Source: Chitinophagaceae bacterium (GTDB taxonomy: Bacteria > Bacteroidota > Bacteroidia > Chitinophagales > Chitinophagaceae). Taken from it: a stretch of 36,092 nucleotides of DNA. The position numbers and the translations under genes were made by a program. Shown piece after piece: positions 16,206 to 23,579 of this stretch (position 1 is its first letter; every line of letters begins with the position of its first letter). The notes beneath the pieces were generated by a model that searched no databases, was not told the origin of the DNA, and saw only the letters and a list, made by a program, of their open reading frames with translations. The DNA is taken from contig JAQBNK010000124.1 in the NCBI GenBank assembly GCA_028288595.1, positions 1 to 36,092 of the forward strand, given 5' to 3'.

Positions 16206-16596
16206 CATCTCCTGTTTCGTCGTCCTCATCATAATCACCAATAAGGATCTTTTCTTTCAGCAGCGTCATTCCCCGTTCCACGTTCAAAGCAGTGTGAACG
16301 CCGGTTAATGGCAGGCCAAGTTCTATTAATGTAATAGCGACAGCGGGTTGCATACCCACCACTACCGTTTGAGCATCCAGTATGCGTGACATGCTGGCGA
16401 TATTGCCGATGATACGACCCATAAATGAGTCCACGATCGAAACGGCGGAAATATCGATCAGCACACCTTTGGCCTGGGTCTTATTTACCATCTGCACAAG
16501 GTCAGATTCAAGATTGAGGGCCAACTGATCGTACAGGTCCACCTGTATTGTAACCAGCAGGAAATGCCCCATCCGCAGAATTGGAATTTTATCCAT
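16186..16596 (-). CDS. rsbS: RsbS-like STAS-domain stressosome scaffold protein
   Basis: A 136-residue STAS protein beginning MDKIPILRMGHFLLVTIQVD, close in pattern to the Bacillus RsbS N-terminus. The key helix reads LIDISAVSIVDSFMGRI, in which Ser57 (VDSF) corresponds to the serine that RsbT phosphorylates. GMQPAVAITLIELGLPLTGV and the LNVERGMTLLKEKI end are also RsbS-like. Unlike the roughly 120-residue Bacillus protein, it ends in a very acidic tail (DYDEDDETGDDDNSAE). That tail is encoded where the reading frame overlaps the start of rsbT. It begins 14 bp after rsbR. It is expected to form the icosahedral stressosome core with RsbR and sequester RsbT. Confidence 0.93.
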   Translation of the reverse strand: MDKIPILRMGHFLLVTIQVDLYDQLALNLESDLVQMVNKTQAKGVLIDISAVSIVDSFMGRIIGNIASMSRILDAQTVVVGMQPAVAITLIELGLPLTGVHTALNVERGMTLLKEKILIGDYDEDDETGDDDNSAE

Positions 16597-16610
16597 AAAA
16601 ATTCAGGAAA

Positions 16611-17486
16611 TTATTTGTTGATAAAAGGGCGTTCTTTCGCACCTGGTTTTTTTACTTCAAGTTTCAGTATCTGGAATGCATGTTTTAATGCGCTGGCCAA
16701 TGTTGATTTAGTAATGATGCTTGAAAGATCAATACCTAAATGCACAACGGTTTGGGCAATTTCGGGGCGGATACCGCTGATGATACACTCGGCACCCATT
16801 AACCTGGTAGCACTTACTGTTTTAATTAAATGTTGTGCCACCAATGAATCAACTGCAGGGACACCGGAAATATCAAGGATAGCAATACTGCTGCCGGTAG
16901 CAACGATCTCTTCCAGCAAATTTTCCATCACCACCTGTGTTCTTGCACTGTCAAGCGTTCCGATAATAGGCAGCGCAAGTATGCCGTCCCATATACGAAT
17001 AACAGGGGTTGATATTTCGGCAATCTCATCTGTCTGCCGAAGAATGACTTCTTCTCTTCCTTTAATAAAGGTTTCGAAAATGGTAACAGCAAAGCCGTCT
17101 ATTATTTTATTTAGTCTGAAGCTTTCTTCATAGAGCCCCTGGGGATCGTCTGTCACTTCATTTTGAAGAATATTAAGCACAACTTCTTTCAGGCTGAAAA
17201 CATAAAAAGCGGTTTCTCTCGGCGTGAATCCCTGCTTGGCCCTGGTAATTGCGATGCCTGAAAGCAGCTCGGTAACAGGGTCAAAAACGGAAACATCACC
17301 TTCTGCAACATTTTTAGGAGTCAGCAGTGGAAGCAAAGTATCCAGGAGTTCTTCAGAATTGGCCCGCAACTCATCGTTAGAAATCATGTCTTCACGCAGT
17401 GCGTCTTCAGCAAGCTGGCTATTGATCCAGCTTTCGAGTATCTGTTTTTTCTTTTTTTGTAATAGTCTGGCGCTGTCTATGGACAT
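16611..17486 (-). CDS. rsbR: RsbR-like STAS sensor/co-antagonist protein
   Basis: A 291-residue protein. Residues about 10-145 match a helical RsbRD-type N-terminal sensor domain (LQKKKKQILESWINSQL...VFSLKEVVLNIL). No haem-globin, PAS or LOV signature is evident. Residues about 160-280 are a STAS domain: STPVIRIWDGILALPIIGTL, DSARTQVVMENLLEEIV, AILDISGVPAVDSLVAQHLI and CIISGIRPEIAQTVVHLGID. Ser180 and Ser214 fall at the places of the two phosphorylated threonines of Bacillus RsbRA. It is the first gene of the five-gene operon and would set which signal the stressosome responds to. The stimulus cannot be read from the sequence. It is the only RsbR paralogue in the window. Confidence 0.92.
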   Translation of the reverse strand: MSIDSARLLQKKKKQILESWINSQLAEDALREDMISNDELRANSEELLDTLLPLLTPKNVAEGDVSVFDPVTELLSGIAITRAKQGFTPRETAFYVFSLKEVVLNILQNEVTDDPQGLYEESFRLNKIIDGFAVTIFETFIKGREEVILRQTDEIAEISTPVIRIWDGILALPIIGTLDSARTQVVMENLLEEIVATGSSIAILDISGVPAVDSLVAQHLIKTVSATRLMGAECIISGIRPEIAQTVVHLGIDLSSIITKSTLASALKHAFQILKLEVKKPGAKERPFINK

Positions 17487-17826
17487 AGTTTGTTTTTAAG
17501 CTGATAAAAAATGTGATTAGATTTTTAAATTGGAAAAGGGGTGAAGCTGGTAAGGTAGGCAAATTAACCCAGAGCGGCAGGTAATGGGGTGTTGAAGACT
17601 GTTAATATGCACTATTAAAGGACAATGCATCAAAAATTAAGAAGCAACAAATTGAAACGCAGGCCCGCATAAAGCCTCACGGCGAGAAAAGAAAAACCTA
17701 AAGGAAGATGAGAATTGTGTTTTTAGTTTTAGTTAACACCCGGAAATGACTTCTGGCAAAAAAATAAGGAGCCACTTTCCCTGGTTTATTTCCGGCGCAG
17801 GTGCCATCTGTGCTGGTGCGATTACC
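17487..17826. other. Non-coding leader upstream of the stressosome operon
   Basis: This 340-bp stretch lies between the start of rsbR and the stop of the small secreted protein gene, both on the minus strand, so it should contain the rsbR promoter. I found no convincing TTTG/TAnnTTTG pair, no hairpin followed by T-run, and no repeat. An open frame from 17746 on the plus strand lies mostly opposite the secreted-protein gene and looks like a shadow. Confidence 0.4.
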
Positions 17827-18303
17827 CTACTTCTTTATCAAACTATTTTGAGTGCCGGGAACTTCCCTGTCAAAAACCCAAATACTATGATGATTATTTG
17901 GTCTGCCGGTAAATACTTCATCAGCAATAAATTCATTGTGGTTATGTCCAAATTTGTAGGTAACAATATTTAAGAAATTCTTTCTCCATAGTGTTGCCTG
18001 TAAATTATTTCCTTTCCGCTCTAGTTTTCCTTTAAATAATATTTTCACCCGCCTTGTTTTCCCGTCTGCCATCATCTTGAAACTTATTTTGTTCTTCTTA
18101 TCGCCAAATATGTGATACCTGGTTAAGGCAAATTTGTCACCCTCCTGCTTTATAATAAATATGCTGGTTGTTAATCCCTTTGGTGGGAATTCTAATTTAC
18201 TTTTCTCTAAGTTTAATACCCACGTCCCGGTATAGTTAGACGCCTGAGAAAAAGTTTGGCACTGGTAAACAAATAATCCAAGTACTGCCAGGAAAATTTT
18301 CAT
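17827..18303 (-). CDS. Small secreted lipocalin-like hypothetical protein
   Basis: About 158 residues starting MKIFLAVLGLFVYQCQTFSQ, a signal peptide cut after FSQ (ATG at 18303; another ATG three codons earlier). The mature start ASNYTGTWVLNLEKSKLEF matches the GTWxLNxxKS opening common to small secreted beta-barrel proteins of Bacteroidota. The remainder alternates strand-like segments (TSIFIIKQEGDKFALTRYHI, RRVKILFKGKLERKGNNLQA). A lipid- or ligand-binding lipocalin-like fold is plausible, but no binding residues can be named. Flanked by the cupin gene upstream on the same strand, with about 66 bp between. Confidence 0.7.
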   Translation of the reverse strand: MKIFLAVLGLFVYQCQTFSQASNYTGTWVLNLEKSKLEFPPKGLTTSIFIIKQEGDKFALTRYHIFGDKKNKISFKMMADGKTRRVKILFKGKLERKGNNLQATLWRKNFLNIVTYKFGHNHNEFIADEVFTGRPNNHHSIWVFDREVPGTQNSLIKK

Positions 18304-18368
18304 ATTATTCATACTTACAAAAAATTAGTGCTGTCAATTTCTCACCGGGATGCAGGCAGGATGAATAA

Positions 18369-18725
18369 TTAAAAATTTTCGTAGCCACTTTTAATAACAG
18401 TGTTGAGCATCTTAAACTGTTCCCGTGCAGCAAAATTGTGCGTAGCGTGGGCCGGGATGATTATCCCCTCTCCCAATTTTAACCGGTACTCGGCTCCTGC
18501 GATACAGAGTTGACAAACCCCGTCTATCACCTGTACATAAATGTCGAAGGGTGATATTTTATCATCGATTTCTTCGCCTGCAGAAAAAGCGAGGGCGGTA
18601 ATGTTGCCGGTTATTTTTTTCAGAATGGTTTTAGTTAATATGGCATTCGGAACGTAGTCAACAATTTGTATGATAAGGTGAAGCGCGGATTTTTTTAGCT
18701 CCGTGTCGTCGTGCTTTAGATTCAT
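18369..18725 (-). CDS. Cupin-domain protein
   Basis: About 118 residues from the ATG at 18725 (MNLKHDDTELKKSALHLIIQ). A single-domain cupin: the first half has ITALAFSAGEEIDDKISPFD followed by IYVQVIDGVCQLCIAG, the second half LGEGIIIPAHATHNFAA and QFKMLNTVIKSG. The first metal-binding motif is poor in His (EEIDDK in place of HxH), whereas the second keeps HATHNF, so metal binding may be weakened. Small cupins like this are often isomerases, dioxygenases or simple small-molecule binders; no reaction can be assigned. It lies upstream of the small secreted protein gene on the same strand. Confidence 0.78.
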   Translation of the reverse strand: MNLKHDDTELKKSALHLIIQIVDYVPNAILTKTILKKITGNITALAFSAGEEIDDKISPFDIYVQVIDGVCQLCIAGAEYRLKLGEGIIIPAHATHNFAAREQFKMLNTVIKSGYENF

Positions 18726-19039
18726 TTTTCCTGTTTTATAACTGGTGAATGCGGTGCTAAGAAGAAACAAAATGTGGGGCTAAAAAATTATTCGTAACCA
18801 GCCCAGCGGCGTAAGGTAAGGGAAAATGAGTGGCCACAAGTGTTGCATTGCGGATAATGACTAAACGCGGGTAAACCGTGCTCAAAATCTACATAACTCA
18901 CACTATTAACTGTATAATCACGCTTAAAAATCTAAGTGGTCTTTTTTGAATAAGTTAAACTGTTGCTTTACCGGCCTGATCACAACAGAGTTTAACGTGA
19001 GATATTCCGGGATACTTCTTCAATAGTGTAGTTTTAGTG
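18726..19039. other. Gene-free stretch between cupin gene and small ORF
   Basis: Both flanking reading frames point outward, the cupin on minus and the 55-residue ORF on plus, so this 314-bp region should hold divergent promoters. I see no clear -33/-7 pair, terminator or repeat. Frequent stops on both strands argue against an additional gene. Confidence 0.35.
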
Positions 19040-19207
19040 ATGTCACCAACTACCCTGCAAGAGATTAAAATCTTAGAACAAAAATTTATTACACTTAACA
19101 GGATCTACTCAGAACTGATCTTAACATCGGTTTCAACTACAAGCCAAATTACTTTGCTGAACCAGGTAAAAGAAGTTTCCCGCCAGCTTGTGGAGCTCAG
19201 AAAATAA
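19040..19207 (+). CDS. 55-residue helical hypothetical protein
   Basis: An ATG at 19040 opens a 56-codon frame ending in TAA at 19205-19207. The product (MSPTTLQEIKILEQKFITLN at its start, NQVKEVSRQLVELRK at its end) has no Cys, no Pro after residue 3, and a regular spacing of Leu/Ile compatible with two amphipathic helices or a short coiled coil. No similar protein is recognised. There is no strong ribosome-binding site upstream, which is normal for this phylum. It could be a spurious ORF, but its composition and isolation in an otherwise empty stretch favour a real small gene. Function unknown. Confidence 0.45.
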   Translation: MSPTTLQEIKILEQKFITLNRIYSELILTSVSTTSQITLLNQVKEVSRQLVELRK

Positions 19208-19336
19208 TAAGAAGTTTATCAAAACACCCGCAGATAAAGGTACAATTCCTGAGATTACGTATACAATTCACAAATAAGTTTATGGCGCTTCCTAACGATC
19301 TCTTCAGGCTGTTTTTGCTTCCCACACCATTCATCG

Positions 19337-19648
19337 TTAACCCTGGTTGCCATCCAAATCTGCCAGATCAGGATGAGTGAAATGTTTTATGTAATGGTCC
19401 ACGCATTGTTTTAAGGATTGTTCAATTGCATTTTGAGAAAAAGCGAGGCTGTTAAAAACTACCCGTTTATGAAAGGTGGTGACAATATGAAAATGGGTGG
19501 CGGCAAAAGGCAGCTTGCTAAGCTGTTCATCCCGGCTCATAAAACGAAATCTAAAGTAGCCGGAATGTGTATCTACAAGAAGTGATACATCGAAATCAAA
19601 GTACTGCCCAAGACACTGGCATCTTGTATAAGTATGGATACGTTTCAT
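19337..19648 (-). CDS. Hypothetical 103-residue protein
   Basis: ATG at 19648, product MKRIHTYTRCQCLGQYFDFD at the start, with a CxC pair near residue 10, a central RFRFMSRDEQLSKLPFAATH and a helical end (IEQSLKQCVDHYIKHF). Cytoplasmic by absence of a signal peptide. I do not recognise a family. It lies 85 bp upstream of the AraC-type gene's stop end, pointing away from the plus-strand small ORF. The beta-rich first half and helical C-terminus suggest a small alpha/beta protein; nothing more can be said. Confidence 0.55.
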   Translation of the reverse strand: MKRIHTYTRCQCLGQYFDFDVSLLVDTHSGYFRFRFMSRDEQLSKLPFAATHFHIVTTFHKRVVFNSLAFSQNAIEQSLKQCVDHYIKHFTHPDLADLDGNQG

Positions 19649-19733
19649 TGCTCTGAATGCTTTTAATGCGGGTGCAAAAGTCTTTCTAAAGCAAATAGAA
19701 AATCTGGACGGAACAAATGAACTTCTTAGATTT

Positions 19734-20423
19734 TCAAAGAAAGGAGGACCGGTACTTTGTTGGAGACAACTTTTCTGAACGGGAAAAAAAAGAAGTAAAA
19801 TAATTTGCGTCGTTAAAGCCCAACTGAGTTGCTATTTCTTTAACAGACGAATCGGTTGAGTGGAGTAAATATTTTATTTCGAGCAAGAGCCTGTTCTGTA
19901 ATAATTCTTTTGCAGTTTTGCCGGTATGGCTTTTAATAAGTGAATTCAGGTAATTGGGATGCACATTTAATTGCGTGGCATAAAAACTTATTCCGCGTTC
20001 GTGTATAAAATGTTCCTCTACCAGGTTGCTGTACTTCTGAATGATATCCAACCGGGGAATATCTTCGTCAAAATGTAATTGCTCATCAAAAAGGCGTTCA
20101 CAATTAATCACCAGCTCGAGTGTTTTTAAAGTAACCAGTTCGGTATTGCCGGGAGTTTTGTCTTTGTTTAATTCAAGAATAGTTTCAAAGATAACGGCAA
20201 TGTTTGCAGCATCTTCGTCGCTAAGCTGGACAAAAGGCTGTATAGACAATACTAATATCTTTTTATTATCAATAAGCTGCCGTGGAAAATTATTTTGTAA
20301 AAAGAATTCTGAATTGAACAAAAGCACGTACCCCTCCATATCCAGTGTCCAGTTCTTACTTGAAGTAACAACCCGCTGCGGAATTACTACGAGTGTATTT
20401 TTACTTGCTGTAAACTTGTACAA
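19734..20423 (-). CDS. AraC-family transcriptional regulator, main part (frameshifted gene)
   Basis: 229 codons in this frame. The N-terminal half is the cupin-like sensor of AraC regulators (NTLVVIPQRVVTSSKNWTLD, MEGYVLLFNSEFFLQNNFPR). The C-terminal half is the DNA-binding domain with two helix-turn-helix units (GISFYATQLNVHPNYLNSLI and SVKEIATQLGFNDANYFTSF, then FSRSEKLSPTKYR). The product lacks the usual first 75 residues. These are found upstream in another frame (20462-20650), separated by a 9-A run on the coding strand. Restoring one A gives a continuous protein of about 305 residues, the normal family length. The frame's own start would be a TTG. Targets are unknown; the divergent gene at 20898 is a candidate. 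Confidence 0.85.
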   Translation of the reverse strand: MYKFTASKNTLVVIPQRVVTSSKNWTLDMEGYVLLFNSEFFLQNNFPRQLIDNKKILVLSIQPFVQLSDEDAANIAVIFETILELNKDKTPGNTELVTLKTLELVINCERLFDEQLHFDEDIPRLDIIQKYSNLVEEHFIHERGISFYATQLNVHPNYLNSLIKSHTGKTAKELLQNRLLLEIKYLLHSTDSSVKEIATQLGFNDANYFTSFFSRSEKLSPTKYRSSFL

Positions 20424-20461
20424 GCCACTTATAAATTCCCCGGCTCCTTTTTTAATTAATG

Positions 20462-20650
20462 CTATTCGTGTATAGGACCACCGGTTGGGCGGGATATTGC
20501 GGTTAGTGTTTCTAAGTACGTCCTCAAACCGGTGTGCCTGGAAATCGAATTTTTTTTTAAACTGTTATCAAGGTCAACTACTTTTTCTTTGCTGCTAATT
20601 CGCAAGGCTTTTCTAAACTCACTTAATAATATTTCATCATTGGGGGTCAT
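20462..20650 (-). pseudogene. N-terminal fragment of the AraC regulator, out of frame by one base
   Basis: The ATG at 20650 starts MTPNDEILLSEFRKALRISS. The native frame breaks at a run of nine A on the coding strand (20550-20558). With one more A the frame reads KKKFDFQAHRFEDVLRNTNR, then NIPPNRWSYTRIALIKKGAG, and joins the AraC frame at YKFTASKNTL. This is the expected N-terminus of a Bacteroidota AraC sensor domain. Possible explanations are real loss of function, a phase-variable or slippage-prone A tract, or a homopolymer sequencing error. The sequence alone cannot choose. Confidence 0.8.
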
Positions 20651-20897
20651 ACGGGATAAAAGAAAAGTACAAAACTATTTTCGGCATTCGCAATCTGCCT
20701 TCCCGCCAGGCAATCTTAGCATACTATAACAAATGAGCCTGCGGGTTTGCGCTGGTTCCCATCTGTCTGCAGACGTACACCAACCTGTTCGGTTATGATA
20801 CATCTGTAACCTATTGCCAAAAAGTAAATTACTGACTAACAGCGCTTAAACATAATGGCACATTCTTTCCTGTTGTAGTAGTATTAATCAACTTTTT

Positions 20898-21548
20898 ATG
20901 AGACCCATACCTGCGCTAACTGTTTTTCTCTTCTTACTTGCTGCTTCTATTACCGGGCAATGCCAAAAAATGAGTGTTACGCGGAGCGTTAATGACGACG
21001 GGAAATTATTGAAGCTGGCTATCACGGTTGAAAACCAAGGACGGTCTGTTAATTATCACCAGGAATTTGATGTGAGAGCAATGAATCAGCAACAGAAAGA
21101 TGTGTTGATGAAACGAATTGAAGATTCATTAAAAACATCTCCCATTTTATCCGGCACCACACAGTCAGGCATAAATGAAAAACAATTAGTGGCGGATGCA
21201 GCCATGGATTATGTGGAGGCATTTTATTTTGGCGATACGATGAAACTGAACAGGAGCGTTAGCCCTGCGGTTATAAAATATGGATACTACCACAAGAAAG
21301 ATGAAACTACTTATGCCGGCGAACCTATGTCTCACCAGGAAATGACCGATTATGTTTTACGTGTAAAACAACGTAATAACCCCAATTCATCCGCGCTGTA
21401 CAAAAATGTAGAGGTGCTCGATTACCAGGATAAGACTGCCGCGGCTAAATGCACTGCATGGTGGGGAACAGATTATTTATTACTGGCAAAGCTCGAAGGC
21501 AAATGGATGATCACGCATATATTATGGCAATCACCGCCAGTAAAGTGA
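20898..21548 (+). CDS. Secreted NTF2-like (putative lumazine-binding) protein
   Basis: 216 residues with signal peptide MRPIPALTVFLFLLAASITG. Residues about 30-85 are a small strand-rich region (KLLKLAITVENQGRSVNYHQ). Residues about 95-214 are an NTF2/SnoaL-like domain of the putative lumazine-binding type: VADAAMDYVEAFYFGDTMKL, SVSPAVIKYGYYHKK, MSHQEMTDYVLRVKQ, and the closing DYLLLAKLEGKWMITHILWQ. Many such proteins in Bacteroidota are secreted with unknown substrate, so the lumazine name is only a family label. The gene is divergent from the broken araC gene (247 bp between) and is followed by an intrinsic terminator, so it is probably a single-gene unit. Confidence 0.82.
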   Translation: MRPIPALTVFLFLLAASITGQCQKMSVTRSVNDDGKLLKLAITVENQGRSVNYHQEFDVRAMNQQQKDVLMKRIEDSLKTSPILSGTTQSGINEKQLVADAAMDYVEAFYFGDTMKLNRSVSPAVIKYGYYHKKDETTYAGEPMSHQEMTDYVLRVKQRNNPNSSALYKNVEVLDYQDKTAAAKCTAWWGTDYLLLAKLEGKWMITHILWQSPPVK

Positions 21549-21601
21549 TTACATATCACTTTCACAAATACTTTTTTAAAATCTTTCCGTTACTATATAA
21601 C

Positions 21602-21637
21602 AAAAAAAAGAAAGCCATCATTGCTGATGGTTTTTTT
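21602..21637 (+). terminator. Intrinsic terminator after the NTF2-like gene
   Basis: CCATCA (21615-21620), loop TTGC, TGATGG (21625-21630), followed by seven T; an A tract upstream makes it usable on both strands. It lies 53 bases after the stop at 21548. Confidence 0.8.
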
Positions 21638-21794
21638 GTGTGCAATATGCAGGTAATCGGTAAATGTAAATCAAGGTTGGCTACCACACTTAATTTATCA
21701 TCAGCCATTCCTTCCTGAAAGAAATATCACCTGCATTGCGTATAACGGTTCAACTAATTCTTTTATCTTCCATACATAAATCAACCCGATCCCG

Positions 21795-23030
21795 ATGCAA
21801 CAAAAACAGTATGGAATTTTTTCACTTCCTGTAATTGTAGGTGCGCTGGGATTCTTTGTAGACATCTACGACCTGTTACTTTTTAATATCGTAAGAAGAG
21901 CAAGCTTTCATGATCTCGGTGTGAAGGAAGATGCAATGAAAGATTTTGGTGAGCGTATCATCAGCTGGCAGATGTTTGGCCTGGTGATCGGGGGTATTGC
22001 GTGGGGAATACTGGGCGATAAAAAAGGAAGAAAGAGTGTGCTCTTCGGTTCTATCCTTCTTTATTCTTTAGCCACTATTGCTAATGGCTTCGTAACCTCT
22101 GTTGATCAATATGCCTGGCTGCGTTTTATCGCCGGGCTGGGTCTTGCCGGTGAACTGGGTGCAAGCATTACACTTACCGGCGAATTATTACCAAAAGAAA
22201 AACGTGGAATTGCTGCGGCGCTCATTGCCACCAGTGGTGTAATGGGAACCATCACTGCTTACTTTGTTTATAAATTAAGTGGCGGAAACTGGAGGCTGTG
22301 TTATTATATCGGCGGTGGAATGGGACTCGCTTTACTATTTTTACGGGTAAATGTTTTAGAGAGCCGTATGTACGATTCAGTGAAAGATTCAACAGTGAAG
22401 ATGGGAAATTTTTTGATGCTGCTGAATAACCGTGACCGTCTCTTCCGTTACCTGCGCAGTATTTTTATTGGTTTGCCGGTATGGTATATCATCGGGGTGA
22501 TCATCACATTTTCGGATGAGTTTGCAAAACAGTTTCACATTACCGGTTTTGATCAACCTACTGCATTGATGCTTCAATATGCGGCGCTTGCCGCGGGAGA
22601 TATGAGTGCAGGATTTTTTAGTAACTGTATTAAAAGCAGGAAAAAAACCCTGCTCATTTTTTATGGGATCACTGTTGTTTTTATCTTTTTATTTTTTGCA
22701 TTGAAAGGCGGTGGAAGCGCATTCAACATGTACCTGCTTTGTATGGGACTTGGATTCGGATCCGGTATTTCAGTTTTATACATCACCATGAGTGCAGAAC
22801 AATTCGGTACCAATCTAAGGGCCACCGCAGCTATTTCTATTCCTAATCTGGTAAGAGGTTTTTTGCCGTTGATACTTTTCCTGTTTCAATTTTTACGAAG
22901 CGAAAAAATGTTCGCGGACTATATCACCGCGGCATGGATCACCGGGATCATTGTGATGATCGTTGGCTTTGTATCGGTGTTGTATACCAAAGAAACTTTT
23001 GGAAAGGAGATGAATTTTGTAGAAGTGTAA
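21795..23030 (+). CDS. Major facilitator superfamily transporter (metabolite:proton symporter-like)
   Basis: 411 residues with about twelve hydrophobic segments. The loop between helices 2 and 3 carries the MFS signature ILGDKKGRKSVLFG (residues 72-85). Helix 1 shows a membrane acidic pair (FFVDIYDLLLF) seen in sugar/organic-acid proton symporters, and helix 5 follows GLGLAGELGASITLTGELLP. The second half repeats the pattern with a SRKKTLLIF loop, and the C-terminal part keeps GTNLRATAAISIPNLVRG. It is an inner-membrane carrier for a small anion or sugar; no substrate can be fixed from sequence. It stands alone, downstream of a terminator and convergent with the PAS protein gene. Confidence 0.88.
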   Translation: MQQKQYGIFSLPVIVGALGFFVDIYDLLLFNIVRRASFHDLGVKEDAMKDFGERIISWQMFGLVIGGIAWGILGDKKGRKSVLFGSILLYSLATIANGFVTSVDQYAWLRFIAGLGLAGELGASITLTGELLPKEKRGIAAALIATSGVMGTITAYFVYKLSGGNWRLCYYIGGGMGLALLFLRVNVLESRMYDSVKDSTVKMGNFLMLLNNRDRLFRYLRSIFIGLPVWYIIGVIITFSDEFAKQFHITGFDQPTALMLQYAALAAGDMSAGFFSNCIKSRKKTLLIFYGITVVFIFLFFALKGGGSAFNMYLLCMGLGFGSGISVLYITMSAEQFGTNLRATAAISIPNLVRGFLPLILFLFQFLRSEKMFADYITAAWITGIIVMIVGFVSVLYTKETFGKEMNFVEV

Positions 23031-23050
23031 AGGAGGGAATATCCCCACTG

Positions 23051-23437
23051 TTAATCCATCTCACCTTCCCTTAATTCTCTTGTTAACTTTGTAAAACCTA
23101 CTACGTTATCATCATCATCATGCAACGCCGTGATGAGAACACTTCCCCAAAATATAGTTCCGTCTTTTCTTACCCTTCTGCCTATGTGCCTTGCCCTCCC
23201 CTCTTTCTTTGCCAGTTCGATCAACTTTTCGGGCAAACCTTCCTGCCTGTCTCTTGGCATATAAAATATGCGAAAGTTCTGGCCAATTATTTCATTTGCT
23301 TTATAACCTTTTATCTTTTCAACACCTTTGTTCCACGATAAAATCGTTCCGTCAAGATCAAGAAGAACAATCGCATAATCCTGGATCTCTTCAACCATTC
23401 GCCTATGTAATTCTTCAAGCTTAGTTTTTTTCTCCAT
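23051..23437 (-). CDS. Stand-alone PAS-domain protein
   Basis: 128 residues from the ATG at 23437 (MEKKTKLEELHRRMVEEIQD). It is a short N-terminal helix and one complete PAS domain: DYAIVLLDLDGTILSWNKGV, KIKGYKANEIIGQNFRIFYM, RRVRKDGTIFWGSVLITALH, NVVGFTKLTREL. The order and length match PAS_9/PAS_4-type sensors that usually precede a histidine kinase or GGDEF domain, but no output domain follows. The N-terminal helix could mediate dimerisation. It may act in trans on a kinase, or be a remnant of one. The cofactor cannot be predicted; no Cys of the LOV type is present. Confidence 0.85.
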   Translation of the reverse strand: MEKKTKLEELHRRMVEEIQDYAIVLLDLDGTILSWNKGVEKIKGYKANEIIGQNFRIFYMPRDRQEGLPEKLIELAKKEGRARHIGRRVRKDGTIFWGSVLITALHDDDDNVVGFTKLTRELREGEMD

Positions 23438-23579
23438 TTTAAATGGGTTCGAAAGTAAGGAGCAAATATATATAGGGCTCCAATTCATATAGCCGCTGGC
23501 CTGTCGCTGATTTTTGTTAGGATTTATTGAAGATAATTATCCCTAAAACCAAACACCAGGAAGCTCCACTTAGGATCAT

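Noticed and set aside
16564-17133. 189-codon plus-strand frame over rsbR
   Set aside because: Antisense to rsbR/rsbS, which have clear STAS motifs.
17746-17973. 75-codon plus-strand frame with a hydrophobic N-terminal segment
   Set aside because: Most of it lies opposite the coding part of the small secreted protein gene, which has a signal peptide and family motif; composition fits an antisense shadow.
23030-23051. GGGAATATCCC-like stem as a terminator between the MFS and PAS genes
   Set aside because: Stem too short and no T-run on either strand.
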